Positions 34,046 through 43,472 of a stretch of 46,365 nt of DNA are shown here, in pieces. The position numbers and the translations under genes were made by a program. Numbering within the stretch: position 1 is the stretch's first letter; each line of letters begins with the position of its first letter. The stretch comes from an uncultured Rubritalea sp. (GTDB taxonomy: Bacteria; Verrucomicrobiota; Verrucomicrobiia; Verrucomicrobiales; Akkermansiaceae), in contig CALJOJ010000041.1 of NCBI GenBank assembly GCA_937981665.1, positions 1-46,365 of the forward strand. Direction: 5' to 3'. The notes under the pieces were generated by a model. The model was not told where the DNA came from, searched no databases, and saw only the letters and a list, made by a program, of their open reading frames with translations.

Positions 34046-35698
34046 TTACATATTTCTAAGTGACTTCGCCGCATCTGCTCTGGAGGCTATCCATGCAGGC
34101 AATAACGCAGCTAGGGTACAGAGGATGAATGCACCCACACAGACCAAAGAGTTCTGCTTCCACCCCATGATATGTGGCAGCGTTTTCACTCCATAGACTC
34201 CTTCTGGGAATGGATTAAAACCTGCTCCGTCTAATGCACTCTGAATGACATCGAGATTCTTTAATACCACCCATGCTAAACCGACCCCAATAAGAGCACC
34301 GAATAAACCAACAATCACACCTTGAAGCGTGAACACTTGCGTCACTTGCCAAGGCGTCGCACCCAGCGCCTTCATCACACCGATCTCACGTTTTTTCTGG
34401 TAAGTGATCGTGAACATCACCGCACCAATCGAGAAAACCGCTATTAGAACGATAAATGATAAAGCCACCGTCATCATCGTTTTCTGACTACTGATCACAG
34501 CAAATTGTTGTTTATGCTGTACCATCCATGTCTCACCTACCCAGTTCCCATTGATCGTGTCACTGAGTTCTCCATCAAGTATCTCCTGTGCCTTATATGC
34601 ATCATGTAGCATCACTGTTATCCCTTGCACATAACCAGTCTCTCCTCCTCCAGCTAATTCCTGAGCTAGTAACAAAGGAGCATATATATCTGGCCCTGGA
34701 GCAAATATATCTGTCTGGTACACCCCGCTAATCACTACATCCTTAGGTAAGGCAACGTCAGTGATCGCGTCCTTATCCATTTTATCTACATTGAGAACCT
34801 GAAGCTCCTTTAGTAAGTCAACCGCAGCTTGCTTAGTCCCTATTGGGTAGAAATTTTTCTCCTCTGGATCAGCCGGATCAAAGTCTTCTGTATACAGAAT
34901 CTCATCAGTAAGCTCAATGAGCATCGCTCGTTCACCCGTTCTGATCTCAGCATATTTCCATTGATTGATCTGTTCTTTAAATTGCTGAGCATCCGGATTC
35001 AGTATCATTTCACGCACTTCACCCTTTCGGTTCTTACCAGATCTGAAAATAGCATCTAATGACAGCAAGGCAGCAGCTAGATCATCCTTTAATAATTCTT
35101 TCAGCGGTGTGTACTCCTGCTCATCAAGTAAGGGCTTAAGCTGCTTCAGGCTTCGTGAAGAAATAAGCTCCACCTGATCACCTACTTTCAAGCCGTTGTT
35201 CTTAGCATAAATAGATGACACTGTGGCAAAATATCCTTCCTCCATCGGCCTACTGACTCCGTCGTCTTTAAGAAGCGAGTTAAAGTCATCCATCGCAATC
35301 TTATTACTAGTATCGATACCATGCATATTCGACAATACGATGCCTCCTGGCATTTCTAATAAAACGTGATCTTGCACTAGAGGGTACGCATTCTTCACTT
35401 CTGGATACTCTTTCAGCTCCTTCATCTGCTCCCGCCACTGCTGTTCAATACTATTGTCACGACCTTCAGCATTCTTAAGAGGCTCCCAAGCCACAGGATA
35501 TGAAGTGATATGCGGTGCTCTTCCAAGAACACGTTCCTTGATCAGATTTTCAAATCCATCCATCACTGATAGCACCACGATGAGCACCATCACTCCGATA
35601 GATACACCAGCTAACGAGATCAGAGTGATCACAGAGACGTGCGTGCGGACCGGATTAAGATACCGGAGCGCGAGCATTAGACTAAAGTTTTTTACCAT
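34046..35698 (-). CDS. LolC/LolE-like lipoprotein-release ABC transporter permease
   Basis: This 550-aa permease has the FtsX/MacB layout. One N-terminal helix (about 22-46) follows LALRYLNPVRTHVSVITLISL. A large periplasmic domain follows (about 50-400), and three C-terminal helices end the protein, the first with FIVLIAVFSIGAVMFTIT, then KREIGVMKALGATPWQV (the coupling helix contacting the ATPase). LolC/E are about 400-415 aa, so the periplasmic domain here carries an insertion of more than 100 residues. The ATPase partner LolD is not in the window. The gene heads the minus-strand block. Confidence 0.85.
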   Translation of the reverse strand: MVKNFSLMLALRYLNPVRTHVSVITLISLAGVSIGVMVLIVVLSVMDGFENLIKERVLGRAPHITSYPVAWEPLKNAEGRDNSIEQQWREQMKELKEYPEVKNAYPLVQDHVLLEMPGGIVLSNMHGIDTSNKIAMDDFNSLLKDDGVSRPMEEGYFATVSSIYAKNNGLKVGDQVELISSRSLKQLKPLLDEQEYTPLKELLKDDLAAALLSLDAIFRSGKNRKGEVREMILNPDAQQFKEQINQWKYAEIRTGERAMLIELTDEILYTEDFDPADPEEKNFYPIGTKQAAVDLLKELQVLNVDKMDKDAITDVALPKDVVISGVYQTDIFAPGPDIYAPLLLAQELAGGGETGYVQGITVMLHDAYKAQEILDGELSDTINGNWVGETWMVQHKQQFAVISSQKTMMTVALSFIVLIAVFSIGAVMFTITYQKKREIGVMKALGATPWQVTQVFTLQGVIVGLFGALIGVGLAWVVLKNLDVIQSALDGAGFNPFPEGVYGVKTLPHIMGWKQNSLVCVGAFILCTLAALLPAWIASRADAAKSLRNM

Positions 35699-35883
35699 AA
35701 AGAGAGCTTAGAAAATGTGTAAATAGATGATTTCAAATCAGGTCATTTCGAATAAATTTTGATGCTTAAAAAGTCGCATGTTCCCCTTCTTTGTCGATGG
35801 AAAAGTGTGCTAAAAATTTAGACTCTACATAGATTCGCTCACTGTCCACGATTTACCTCACTCTGACAACTCAACATAAAGCC

Positions 35884-35924
35884 AAAAAAAACCAGCGAGA
35901 GGCTCGAAGCCTACTCACTGGTTT
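35884..35924 (-). terminator. Intrinsic terminator of the prepilin gene
   Basis: On the minus strand AAACCAG pairs with CTGGTTT, with inner GAG/CTC and GGC/GCC pairs around TTCGA, and runs into eight T (plus-strand A-run 35884-35891). It lies 48 nt after the prepilin stop. A T-rich run on the plus side (35931-35936) might let it work in both directions. Confidence 0.85.
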
Positions 35925-35972
35925 GATAAGTTTTTTCTTAGATAATACCTACCTAATTAATCACTAATTATA

Positions 35973-36665
35973 TTAGCTACCCGTAGTAGTGTATGATGTT
36001 ACTGAGTCAGAAAGTATTGCGAAAATATCAGCTTCTGTCTGTCCTCCACGCTCTTCAGTGATGCTTCCAGTTTTCCCGTCACCATTCTCATCAAGAGGGG
36101 CGCCGGTGAAATCAATATTCTCTGACTCAGCTGATCCGTCAACACGTACAATGATTGCCTGACCACCCCACACAGCAGTGTTGAATGTAGCTGTACCTGC
36201 TGTAGCATCTGCTGACTCACATGCGTCAAAGATGATTGGTGAACTACCGTCACCAGCATCAAGATCCTGATTGTAACCCCATACATTCTCATCTGCAGTT
36301 AAGGTCCCATCGTTATCAACACCATCAAGACTAGCGAAACCTTGTTTTGCATTTGACTTGTTCCAGAAGTACTTTTCTTCATTCACTTCTCCGCTATTGA
36401 TTAGTAAGTTAAATGCATCTTCAGCACTAGCTACATCCTCACGAGGATACTCTCTATTTTTACTGTAGTATGCAAGCAATGCTACATTGATACTCTTACC
36501 ATTAGAGAGAGCTTCTGATCTATCAGCAGAATTGATTTGGTTCATAATAGGACCATATGATACTCCTGCTAGAGCTGCGATGATTGCAATCACCACGAGT
36601 AGTTCCACAAGTGTGAAACCCTTTCTTGTTATGCGCATGTGCGCTGTTTTAGTTGTAATTTTCAT
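35973..36665 (-). CDS. Type II/IV prepilin-like protein
   Basis: This 230-aa protein has a short basic leader, then the prepilin cleavage motif KG|FTLVELLVVIAIIAALAG (cleavage after G16, Glu at position 5 of the mature protein). The first helix is followed by a mostly polar domain rich in Asp and Gly, with two Asp-rich segments (GVDNDGTLTADEN and LDENGDGKTG) that look like calcium-binding loops. This fits a minor pseudopilin or a major pilin. Verrucomicrobia often encode such proteins as isolated genes. AT-rich DNA upstream (36666-36780) should hold the promoter, and the gene has its own terminator. Confidence 0.9.
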   Translation of the reverse strand: MKITTKTAHMRITRKGFTLVELLVVIAIIAALAGVSYGPIMNQINSADRSEALSNGKSINVALLAYYSKNREYPREDVASAEDAFNLLINSGEVNEEKYFWNKSNAKQGFASLDGVDNDGTLTADENVWGYNQDLDAGDGSSPIIFDACESADATAGTATFNTAVWGGQAIIVRVDGSAESENIDFTGAPLDENGDGKTGSITEERGGQTEADIFAILSDSVTSYTTTGS

Positions 36666-36908
36666 GTTTTTTGCTATGTATTTATGTTTTTAAGTGTGAA
36701 AGATTTCATTAATGAGCTATGCCAATGTGAAATCTGACGATATTTATTTATGAGATGAAATAAATTCATCTTTCTATTAAAATAAATTAAATTACTGATA
36801 CTTCAAGCCAATTCGTAAATAGGTAGTATTTTAAATAAAATCCATCATACAACACGGCATAAAATTTTAATAGCAAACGACTTAACAGAACTCCCCCGGG
36901 CTAAGTCA

Positions 36909-38060
36909 CTACATCTCCATGGACACCACGGAATTATGCCCTCCCATCCCAACGGCTATTTTAAGCAGACTAGCATTTTTAAAAGAAGTCGTGGTATCAG
37001 GTAAAGTAAATGGCTCAGGTCTCGCAGTAAGGCCTGCCAAATTAGGGGGCAGTAGATAACTACGCATGTAATACGCTAAAATAGCAGTATCTAATAGCCC
37101 ACTCGCTCCTATTGAATGTCCAGTAAATGGCTTCAATGGATGCAAACTTATCTCCCCCATCTCACTCTGAGGAAGAAGAGCGCTATGAAGAGCGGCTTGT
37201 TCAGCCTGAGCATGCAGTAGTGTTCCACTCGCGTGTGGGCAAATTGCGGAAATTCTTTTATCCGAGCTCTCGGAAAGACTCACAACTGCCTGCCGTAGAC
37301 ATTTACTCAAGCCTTTTCCGTCACTAGGCATCCCAACCGGAGAATCCGCATCAGAATTACACCAGTAACCACTTACCTTCGGACTTCCCTCCACATCCTC
37401 AGAAGTAAGCACCAGTGCAGCACCTGCCTCACCGGGTGAAAACCCAGCAGTCTCAGGGTGATATGGGTCATTGATCTCATTCGTAGTGAGGACACCAGTC
37501 TGCTGGTAATGCTTAATAATCTGCGGGACTAAAGGTAGCTCTACCCCGAGTACAATGGTATATTTCACCATCCCGGAGTCGATTAGCATTTTCGCATAGC
37601 CCAGAGCATCTAAAGATGCAGCGCAGCCACTAGCTATCGTTTGCCATGGGCCCGTGATACCTAGCTCTATAGAGACTGCAGATGCGATCTCACCGTGCAT
37701 CGAGTTTGAAGCTGCCATCAGCTTGAACGGACGCCTCCCTGGCCACTCCGTTAAATAAGCATTCCCGCGAGACGAACCCGCTATGACAGCAGCATCTCGT
37801 AAGTCAGATGGTTTAAGCCCTGCATCCTTAATAGCCTCTCGCGCACAATGCACAGCCAGAGTAGACGCTGGTGCCCATTTTCTAGATAGTAGCAATGACC
37901 TATCTTCAATCCAACCAGCTTTCAACACTCCATATTTAGAACCACCCAATAGGTCTGTGAGCTGCCTCAAGCCATGCTCACCAGCCTCCATACGTCGAGC
38001 ATGCTCAGCGACCGAGTTCCCAAGTCCTGAGAGTGTAGATATTCCTAAAATACTAGCCAT
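36909..38060 (-). CDS. Beta-ketoacyl-ACP synthase (KAS II/FabF-like)
   Basis: This 383-aa condensing enzyme shows the Cys-His-His triad: C146 in IASGCAASLDAL, H276 in CPHASGT and H315 in KPFTGHSIGASG (with K310). The family elongates acyl chains by decarboxylative condensation with malonyl-ACP. The start at 38060 (MASILGIST) gives the usual KAS start; the frame stays open to 38162, which would overlap the divergent STAS frame. No ACP, reductase or other fatty-acid gene adjoins it, so a specialised lipid or polyene role is possible. Confidence 0.85.
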   Translation of the reverse strand: MASILGISTLSGLGNSVAEHARRMEAGEHGLRQLTDLLGGSKYGVLKAGWIEDRSLLLSRKWAPASTLAVHCAREAIKDAGLKPSDLRDAAVIAGSSRGNAYLTEWPGRRPFKLMAASNSMHGEIASAVSIELGITGPWQTIASGCAASLDALGYAKMLIDSGMVKYTIVLGVELPLVPQIIKHYQQTGVLTTNEINDPYHPETAGFSPGEAGAALVLTSEDVEGSPKVSGYWCNSDADSPVGMPSDGKGLSKCLRQAVVSLSESSDKRISAICPHASGTLLHAQAEQAALHSALLPQSEMGEISLHPLKPFTGHSIGASGLLDTAILAYYMRSYLLPPNLAGLTARPEPFTLPDTTTSFKNASLLKIAVGMGGHNSVVSMEM

Positions 38061-38291
38061 AAAATGAATACGATCAAAATTATTCGTATGAGGTGACGAA
38101 GTCATGCCAGCAGTGTATGCCAAATACAAGTCATTAAAATGACCACCAAACCTAAAAAACAAAAATTAGAAAGCTTTTGTGACAAATCATCCCGTATTTC
38201 CCCTCTGAAGATACCACCATCTACTGCATCTACTATTATTAATACTTATCTTAATAACGCTTTCTTAGTTGACGACCACATATACAATACT

Positions 38292-38852
38292 ATGGTTAAA
38301 GAAATATTTAAAACACAACAGCTAAGCAAATCTGTGAACAAAAAAAATCAAATTCTGGAAGGTACCTATAGCCACATTTCCTGGATCCGTTGTGAAGGCA
38401 AAGGCTCATTTAGTATCAGTCCACTGATGAAGCAAGCAGCTGAATGCCATATCGAAGCTGGTGGTAACTGTATAGTCATCGACCTCGAAGATTGCACCAG
38501 TATGGACTCTACCTTTATGGGTACTATGGCTGGTATTGCTATGAAATTAGCAAAAATCCCTAACGGAACCCTCCAAGTCATCGACGCTAACTACAGAAAC
38601 AAGAGTTCACTAGAAGACCTCGGGCTCTGTATGCTTCTAGAAGTAGCTCCAAAAAATCCAGAATGGAATGCCGATATCGAAAAAATGCGCGCCTCACTTA
38701 AGGTCTGCACCAAGGCTAGCTGCGGTGACAGCAAACAGCACGTTCTAGAGGCTCACAAAATACTCTGCGAAGCAGATGAGAATAATGATGAAAAATTCTC
38801 CACCGTGCTCGATGTTCTAGAAGCTGAGCTCAACAACTTGAATAATAACTAA
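38292..38852 (+). CDS. STAS-domain protein, anti-sigma-factor-antagonist-like
   Basis: This 186-aa protein carries a STAS domain (about 30-120). CIVIDLEDCTSMDSTFMGTMAGIAM holds the conserved Ser (S73) that is phosphorylated in SpoIIAA/RsbV proteins. The C-terminal region is helical and charged (DENNDEKFSTVLDVLEAELNN). I chose the ATG at 38292 because the STAS-like sequence begins soon after; a start at 38139 would add 51 residues rich in Lys and Ser. A partner kinase (RsbW-like) is not in the window. It is divergent from the ketoacyl synthase gene. Confidence 0.75.
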   Translation: MVKEIFKTQQLSKSVNKKNQILEGTYSHISWIRCEGKGSFSISPLMKQAAECHIEAGGNCIVIDLEDCTSMDSTFMGTMAGIAMKLAKIPNGTLQVIDANYRNKSSLEDLGLCMLLEVAPKNPEWNADIEKMRASLKVCTKASCGDSKQHVLEAHKILCEADENNDEKFSTVLDVLEAELNNLNNN

Positions 38853-39005
38853 CCATCTCTAATCAAACCTCTCTTTAAAAGAGCGACTTTAGGAAGCTGA
38901 TTACGTAATTCAACCTCCAGTTTCTGCGCTGAGAAGTAGTATAAAGCTGAAGCGTATCATTCCTAATATTGACGCCATTTCTACAGGGTGATACTGGTGT
39001 CAGGC

Positions 39006-40499
39006 ATGAACATCGCCTACCAAAAACTTGTTTCTCTAAATAAGGAGATCTCACTCCTTACTAGTACAGCATCCTGCCTCGGCTGGGATCAGGAGACCTA
39101 CCTCCCCAAGAAGTCTATCCAGCACAGAGCTGACCAGCTCTCCTATCTATCTGGGAAAATTCACGCCCTAAACACTGGAGATGACTTCAGAACTAAGCTC
39201 GAAGCCGCAGAAAAAGAAGCCCAGCAAGGTGAGCCTAACCATACACAAACAGCCAACCTGCGTGAGTGGCGACACCAGCTAGAGAAATCCAACAAGCTCC
39301 CTCAAGAACTAGTTGAGAAATCCTCACAATGTAGCTCATTAGCCAAAGCCGCGTGGTCTGATGCACGCCAGAAAAACGACTTCACCATCTTCGCGCCGCA
39401 CCTCACAGAGTTGGTAAATTTAGCCAAAGAAAAAGCAGAGCTATGGGGCTATGAAGACGAGCCTTACGATGCCCTATTAGGATGCTACGAACGTGGAGCT
39501 AAGACAGCAGATATTGCTAATATTTTTGATAAACTCCGCCCACAGATCATCGAGACAGCCAGAGCTGCTGTCGGCAGATCTAAGTCTAACCCAGCGCGCC
39601 AGCTCATAGGACCATTTCCGATAGATGCTCAGAAAAGACTCAACCAAGAAGTGGCTAAGTCGATAGGATTTGACTTCGACGCGGGTAGAGTAGACACCAC
39701 CACACACCCTTTCTGCACCACTCTCGGACCACAAGACATCCGCCTCACGACACGCTATTACGAAGATGACTTCACAGCCTCACTCTTCGGCATGATGCAC
39801 GAGGCAGGTCACGGACTCTACGAGCAAGGACTTCCAGCCTCTGACTTCGGCTTACCTAGTGGTAATGCTGTCTCCCTCGGCATTCACGAGTCTCAGTCAC
39901 TTCTCTGGGAAGCCCACGTAGGACGTTCTCGCGGATTCTGGAATAAGTGGTTCAGCCGCGCTCAGGAGCTCTTCCCGCAGCTTCGTGACTGGACCGTAGA
40001 TGAATTCCTTCACACCATCAATCAGGCTCAATATTCACTCATCCGCGTAGATGCAGACGAGGCGACCTATGACCTCCACATCCTGCTCCGTTTCCAGATA
40101 GAACGCCAGATCATCAATGGAGAAATATCAGTAAATGACATTCCAAGCGTCTGGAATGATCACTTTAAAGAAATGTTCGGCATCACACCAGACTCGGACA
40201 CCAATGGATGCCTCCAAGACATCCATTGGTCGATGGATGGCTTGGGTTATTTCCCTACCTACACATTAGGAAATTTAAATGCCTCGCAGCTCTTCAGCGC
40301 AGCTACTAAGGACACCTCCATCCGCGAAGCCTTTGAGCATGCTGACTACTCACCACTACTCAGCTGGATGCGCGCTAACATCCACGCCCACGGATCCACC
40401 CACTTACCTCAAGATCTCATGAAGCTAGCCACAGGAGAAACCACTAATCCTGAATATCATCTCGCTCATTTAAAGCGTAGATTTCTAACTGAATCTTAG
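39006..40499 (+). CDS. Carboxypeptidase Taq (peptidase family M32)
   Basis: This 497-aa zinc carboxypeptidase has the motif HEAGH (265-269) in FGMMHEAGHGLYEQGL, with the third ligand Glu in GIHESQSLLWE. CLGWDQETYLPK near the N-terminus, HPFCTTLGPQDIRLTTRY and RVDADEATYDLHI are further M32 signatures. The enzyme removes C-terminal residues from peptides in the cytoplasm. Length matches the family (about 500). A GTG at 38988 is an alternative start. Confidence 0.93.
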   Translation: MNIAYQKLVSLNKEISLLTSTASCLGWDQETYLPKKSIQHRADQLSYLSGKIHALNTGDDFRTKLEAAEKEAQQGEPNHTQTANLREWRHQLEKSNKLPQELVEKSSQCSSLAKAAWSDARQKNDFTIFAPHLTELVNLAKEKAELWGYEDEPYDALLGCYERGAKTADIANIFDKLRPQIIETARAAVGRSKSNPARQLIGPFPIDAQKRLNQEVAKSIGFDFDAGRVDTTTHPFCTTLGPQDIRLTTRYYEDDFTASLFGMMHEAGHGLYEQGLPASDFGLPSGNAVSLGIHESQSLLWEAHVGRSRGFWNKWFSRAQELFPQLRDWTVDEFLHTINQAQYSLIRVDADEATYDLHILLRFQIERQIINGEISVNDIPSVWNDHFKEMFGITPDSDTNGCLQDIHWSMDGLGYFPTYTLGNLNASQLFSAATKDTSIREAFEHADYSPLLSWMRANIHAHGSTHLPQDLMKLATGETTNPEYHLAHLKRRFLTES

Positions 40500-40541
40500 A
40501 AAATTTGCTAATTCAAACATCCTCACACATAATACCTTAGT

Positions 40542-41351
40542 ATGAAATTTATCAAACCTCGCTTCATCCCACTCATCGCTAGCCTCACCGCTGCAGCGGG
40601 CTTCTACAGTTGCGCGCCGACATCTGGCCCAGCGGTTAATAGCAACGGACAAGTCAACACAGTCACAGCTAAAAGTGACCTCGTCTCCCAAGGCCTCGCA
40701 CAGTTCAAATCCATCAAAAAACAAAAAAGCATTTCGACAAACGCAACATACAATGCACAAGTCCAGCGTGTAGCGAACAGACTTAAACAAACCATCAACA
40801 TTCCTAATGCCCAATGGGAATTTGTCGTTTTTGAAGACCCCATACCAAATGCATTTGCCCTACCTGGCGGCAAAGTTGGCATCCACACTGGGCTCCTCCC
40901 TATCACCAAGACAGATGCTGGACTCGCTGCCGTGCTCGGTCACGAGATAGCCCACGTCACTAGAAACCATGCTGGCACAAGAAAAGCGAAAACTGTAGGT
41001 CTCGCCATCGGTGGACTCCTACTCGATCAAGTCGCCAAATACGGTGGTGCTGACACCTCCGAGCGAGCCACACTCGGAACAGTTTACGGCACCGGAACTG
41101 CCATCGGTTACGCGCTCCCAAACTCACGTAAAAATGAATTAGAAGCTGACCGTATAGGCGCTATCTACATGGCAAAAGCCGGCTATGACCCTCACGAAGC
41201 CGTAGCCATGTGGCAGCGATTTGCCGACTATAATAATAAAAATGGTGGTAGTGCTACTCCTGCATTTCTTCGCACTCACCCGCTAGATGACACCCGCATC
41301 AGCGCACTCAAAACATACCTACCTACCGCACTTAAGGAATATAAACGTTAG
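40542..41351 (+). CDS. M48-family metalloprotease, predicted lipoprotein
   Basis: This 269-aa protein has a lipoprotein signal (hydrophobic 9-20, lipobox AGFYSC with Cys24). The M48 zinc motif is HEIAH (134-138) in GHEIAHVTRNHAG; the third ligand Glu lies in ELEADRIGAIYMAKAGYDP. The layout matches LoiP/BepA-type outer-membrane-associated proteases without the BepA TPR tail. Role: turnover of envelope proteins. It is 42 nt downstream of the carboxypeptidase gene and 46 nt upstream of msrA. Confidence 0.88.
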   Translation: MKFIKPRFIPLIASLTAAAGFYSCAPTSGPAVNSNGQVNTVTAKSDLVSQGLAQFKSIKKQKSISTNATYNAQVQRVANRLKQTINIPNAQWEFVVFEDPIPNAFALPGGKVGIHTGLLPITKTDAGLAAVLGHEIAHVTRNHAGTRKAKTVGLAIGGLLLDQVAKYGGADTSERATLGTVYGTGTAIGYALPNSRKNELEADRIGAIYMAKAGYDPHEAVAMWQRFADYNNKNGGSATPAFLRTHPLDDTRISALKTYLPTALKEYKR

Positions 41352-41397
41352 TCCACTACTCCTACCTGTGAATCCATTTATAAACACTATTTAGAAA

Positions 41398-42054
41398 ATG
41401 AAAAACATCACCAAAGTATTCCTAGCAGTTCTCGCTATCACAGGTAGCATGTTCCTACTCATACAAAATAACGCCATGTCAGCAGAAAATAAATCACCAG
41501 CACCTCAGCCCGTCGTTGCAGAAGGCCATAAGCAGATCACTCTCGGAGCAGGTTGTTTCTGGTGCGTAGAAGCAGTTTTCCACCGCCTACCAGGAGTCAT
41601 CTCAGCTACATCTGGCTACATGGGTGGTACTGATCCTCAGCCAAGCTACAAGAGCGTCATCTATGAAAACACCGGTGAAGTCGAAGTCGTACACGTAGTA
41701 TACGACCCAGCAAAAATCTCTACAGAAACTGTGCTCGAATGGTTCTGGAAAGCTCATGACCCCACCCAGACAGATGGGCAAGGAAATGATAAAGGTCATC
41801 AGTACCTCAGCTACATATTCGCCCATACAGACGAGGAACTAAACGCTTCTGAAACATCTAAAAAAGCGATCCAAGCTAAATTCAAAGCCCCTATCGCTAC
41901 CAAGATAGTCAAGGCGGAAAAATTCTTCCCAGCAGAAGTCTACCACCAAGACTACTACCACCTTAATGGAAATAAAGATCCGTATTGCAAAGCAGTTATC
42001 GCCCCAAAGCTAGACAAAATAGGTCTCACTGATAAGCCGAAGCTTGCGAAGTAA
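41398..42054 (+). CDS. msrA: Peptide-methionine (S)-S-oxide reductase MsrA (Cys type), exported
   Basis: This 218-aa enzyme has an N-terminal hydrophobic export segment (about 6-23). The active site GAGCFWCVEAVF holds the catalytic Cys53 and an extra Cys56. VISATSGYMGG, GEVEVVHVVYDP, WKAHDPTQTDGQGNDKGHQYLS and EVYHQDYY are canonical, and DPYC near the C-terminus could provide a recycling Cys. It reduces methionine-S-sulfoxide. It ends in a good terminator. The Cys form here and the Sec form at 24020 would give the cell two extracytoplasmic MsrA proteins. Confidence 0.93.
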   Translation: MKNITKVFLAVLAITGSMFLLIQNNAMSAENKSPAPQPVVAEGHKQITLGAGCFWCVEAVFHRLPGVISATSGYMGGTDPQPSYKSVIYENTGEVEVVHVVYDPAKISTETVLEWFWKAHDPTQTDGQGNDKGHQYLSYIFAHTDEELNASETSKKAIQAKFKAPIATKIVKAEKFFPAEVYHQDYYHLNGNKDPYCKAVIAPKLDKIGLTDKPKLAK

Positions 42055-42086
42055 AAACTCACCTATAGTGAAAAATACCCACAGTC

Positions 42087-42125
42087 AAAGAAACCTTACC
42101 TCTACCAGGGTAAGGTTTTCTTTTT
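42087..42125 (+). terminator. Intrinsic terminator after msrA
   Basis: AAACCTTACC pairs with GGTAAGGTTT around TCTACCAG, the stem extends outward with a one-base bulge, and CTTTTT follows. It starts 33 nt after the msrA stop. Confidence 0.88.
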
Positions 42126-42163
42126 ACAGTTGAATCTCCTCCTAACAACATTAGATTCCCTCC

Positions 42164-43186
42164 ATGGAACAACGTAGATTAGGCAGAAGCGGAATAGTAG
42201 TAAGCTGCATAGGGCTAGGCACTATGACCTTTGGGATCCAGGCAGACAAAGAGGAAAGCTACCGCATTATGGATGCTGCTATTGAAGGCGGTATTGACCT
42301 CTTCGACACAGCAGAAATCTACCCAGTCCCGCCAAAGAAAAAGTTAGCCGGCATCACTGAAGAATGGATCGGCGATTGGATGCAGGACAAGTCGATCAAC
42401 CGTGACTCACTCATCATCGCATCAAAGATAGCTGGTCCTGCACACGGCTGGTTTAATCCACCTGTCAGAGGAGGCAAGGCCGCAGTAGACGGCTTCCAGA
42501 TCAGACGCGCACTCGAAGGCAGCCTGAAGCGACTCAAGACAGATTACATTGACCTCTACCAAGTCCATTGGCCAGACATAGGCATGCGTGCACTCGATGC
42601 ACTTGAAACTCTAGACAATCTTATCCGTGAAGGTAAAATCCGCTCCTATGGTCTCTCTAACGATACCTGCTATGGAATGATGAAATGGCTCAGTGAAGCG
42701 GATGCTGCTGGCCTTCGCCGAGCCGACACCATACAGAATAATTTCTCCGTCAACAACCGCAGATTCGAAGACGAACTAAGCACAGCTTGCCTTGCAGAAG
42801 GCGTCAGCTTCCTCCCATACTCACCACTCGGAGGAGGAGTACTTACTGGGAAATACAATGATGGAGCAAAGCCAAGTGGAGCGCGCTTCACTGACTACCT
42901 AAATGGACCAAAACGTCAGCAACTCATGGCAGGCCGCTTTATCAATGAGCGCTCAATAGCCAACACCAAAGCAATCATGGCTATCGCAGAGCGAGAAGGA
43001 GTCCACCCTATCACATTCGCCATAGCCTGGAGCAAACAGCATGACTTCGTGGCTTCCACCCTGATTGGCGTCAGTTCACTCGCGCAACTTCCCGCTCACC
43101 TAGCTGCCGCGGAAGTCAATATTTCAGCAGCAGTCATGGCAGAAATTGATACCCTCACGAGCGAGAATCTCTACCCTATGGGTTAA
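42164..43186 (+). CDS. Aldo/keto reductase
   Basis: This 340-aa TIM-barrel NADPH oxidoreductase has the AKR tetrad D48 (FDTAEIY), Y53, K88 (ASKIAG) and H135 (YQVHWPD). The C-terminal part with ALAWSK-like AIAWSKQHDFVASTLIGVSS binds the cofactor phosphate. It resembles the Tas/YajO group that reduces aldehydes or ketones; the substrate is not inferable. It sits between the msrA terminator and infA. Confidence 0.9.
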   Translation: MEQRRLGRSGIVVSCIGLGTMTFGIQADKEESYRIMDAAIEGGIDLFDTAEIYPVPPKKKLAGITEEWIGDWMQDKSINRDSLIIASKIAGPAHGWFNPPVRGGKAAVDGFQIRRALEGSLKRLKTDYIDLYQVHWPDIGMRALDALETLDNLIREGKIRSYGLSNDTCYGMMKWLSEADAAGLRRADTIQNNFSVNNRRFEDELSTACLAEGVSFLPYSPLGGGVLTGKYNDGAKPSGARFTDYLNGPKRQQLMAGRFINERSIANTKAIMAIAEREGVHPITFAIAWSKQHDFVASTLIGVSSLAQLPAHLAAAEVNISAAVMAEIDTLTSENLYPMG

Positions 43187-43238
43187 TCTCCACAAAGCTC
43201 GACAAAGTATCAACTAGCCCTAAGATAATTATCTAACT

Positions 43239-43460
43239 ATGAAAGACAGACCTATCGTAACTCAAGGCAAAGTAATCGGGCGCAGAGATGAGCGCACATT
43301 CTACGTAGAGCTCAAGAACAGCAAACAGATCATTGGCCACACAGAACTCAAAATGGCTCACATCCGAGACCAAATCAAGGATGGAGACATGGTTCGACTT
43401 GAGATGACTACCTTTGACTTCGAAAAAGGGCGTATCACAGAAATCCTAACAGCATCATAA
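43239..43460 (+). CDS. infA: Translation initiation factor IF-1
   Basis: This 73-aa OB-fold protein matches IF-1 in length and order: VTQGKVIGRRDERTFYVEL, then GHTELKMAHIRDQIKDGDMVRLEM and the end FDFEKGRITEI. Family IF-1 sequences read GKMRKNYIRILPGDKV at the middle, so this copy is diverged and could be a second, specialised IF-1. It lies 12 nt upstream of selB on the same strand, so the two translation factors are probably one transcript. Confidence 0.85.
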   Translation: MKDRPIVTQGKVIGRRDERTFYVELKNSKQIIGHTELKMAHIRDQIKDGDMVRLEMTTFDFEKGRITEILTAS

Positions 43461-43472
43461 TTTCTTCACACC

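Noticed and set aside
38061..38162. N-terminal extension of the ketoacyl synthase
   Set aside because: It overlaps the divergent STAS frame and is not like the conserved start of the family.
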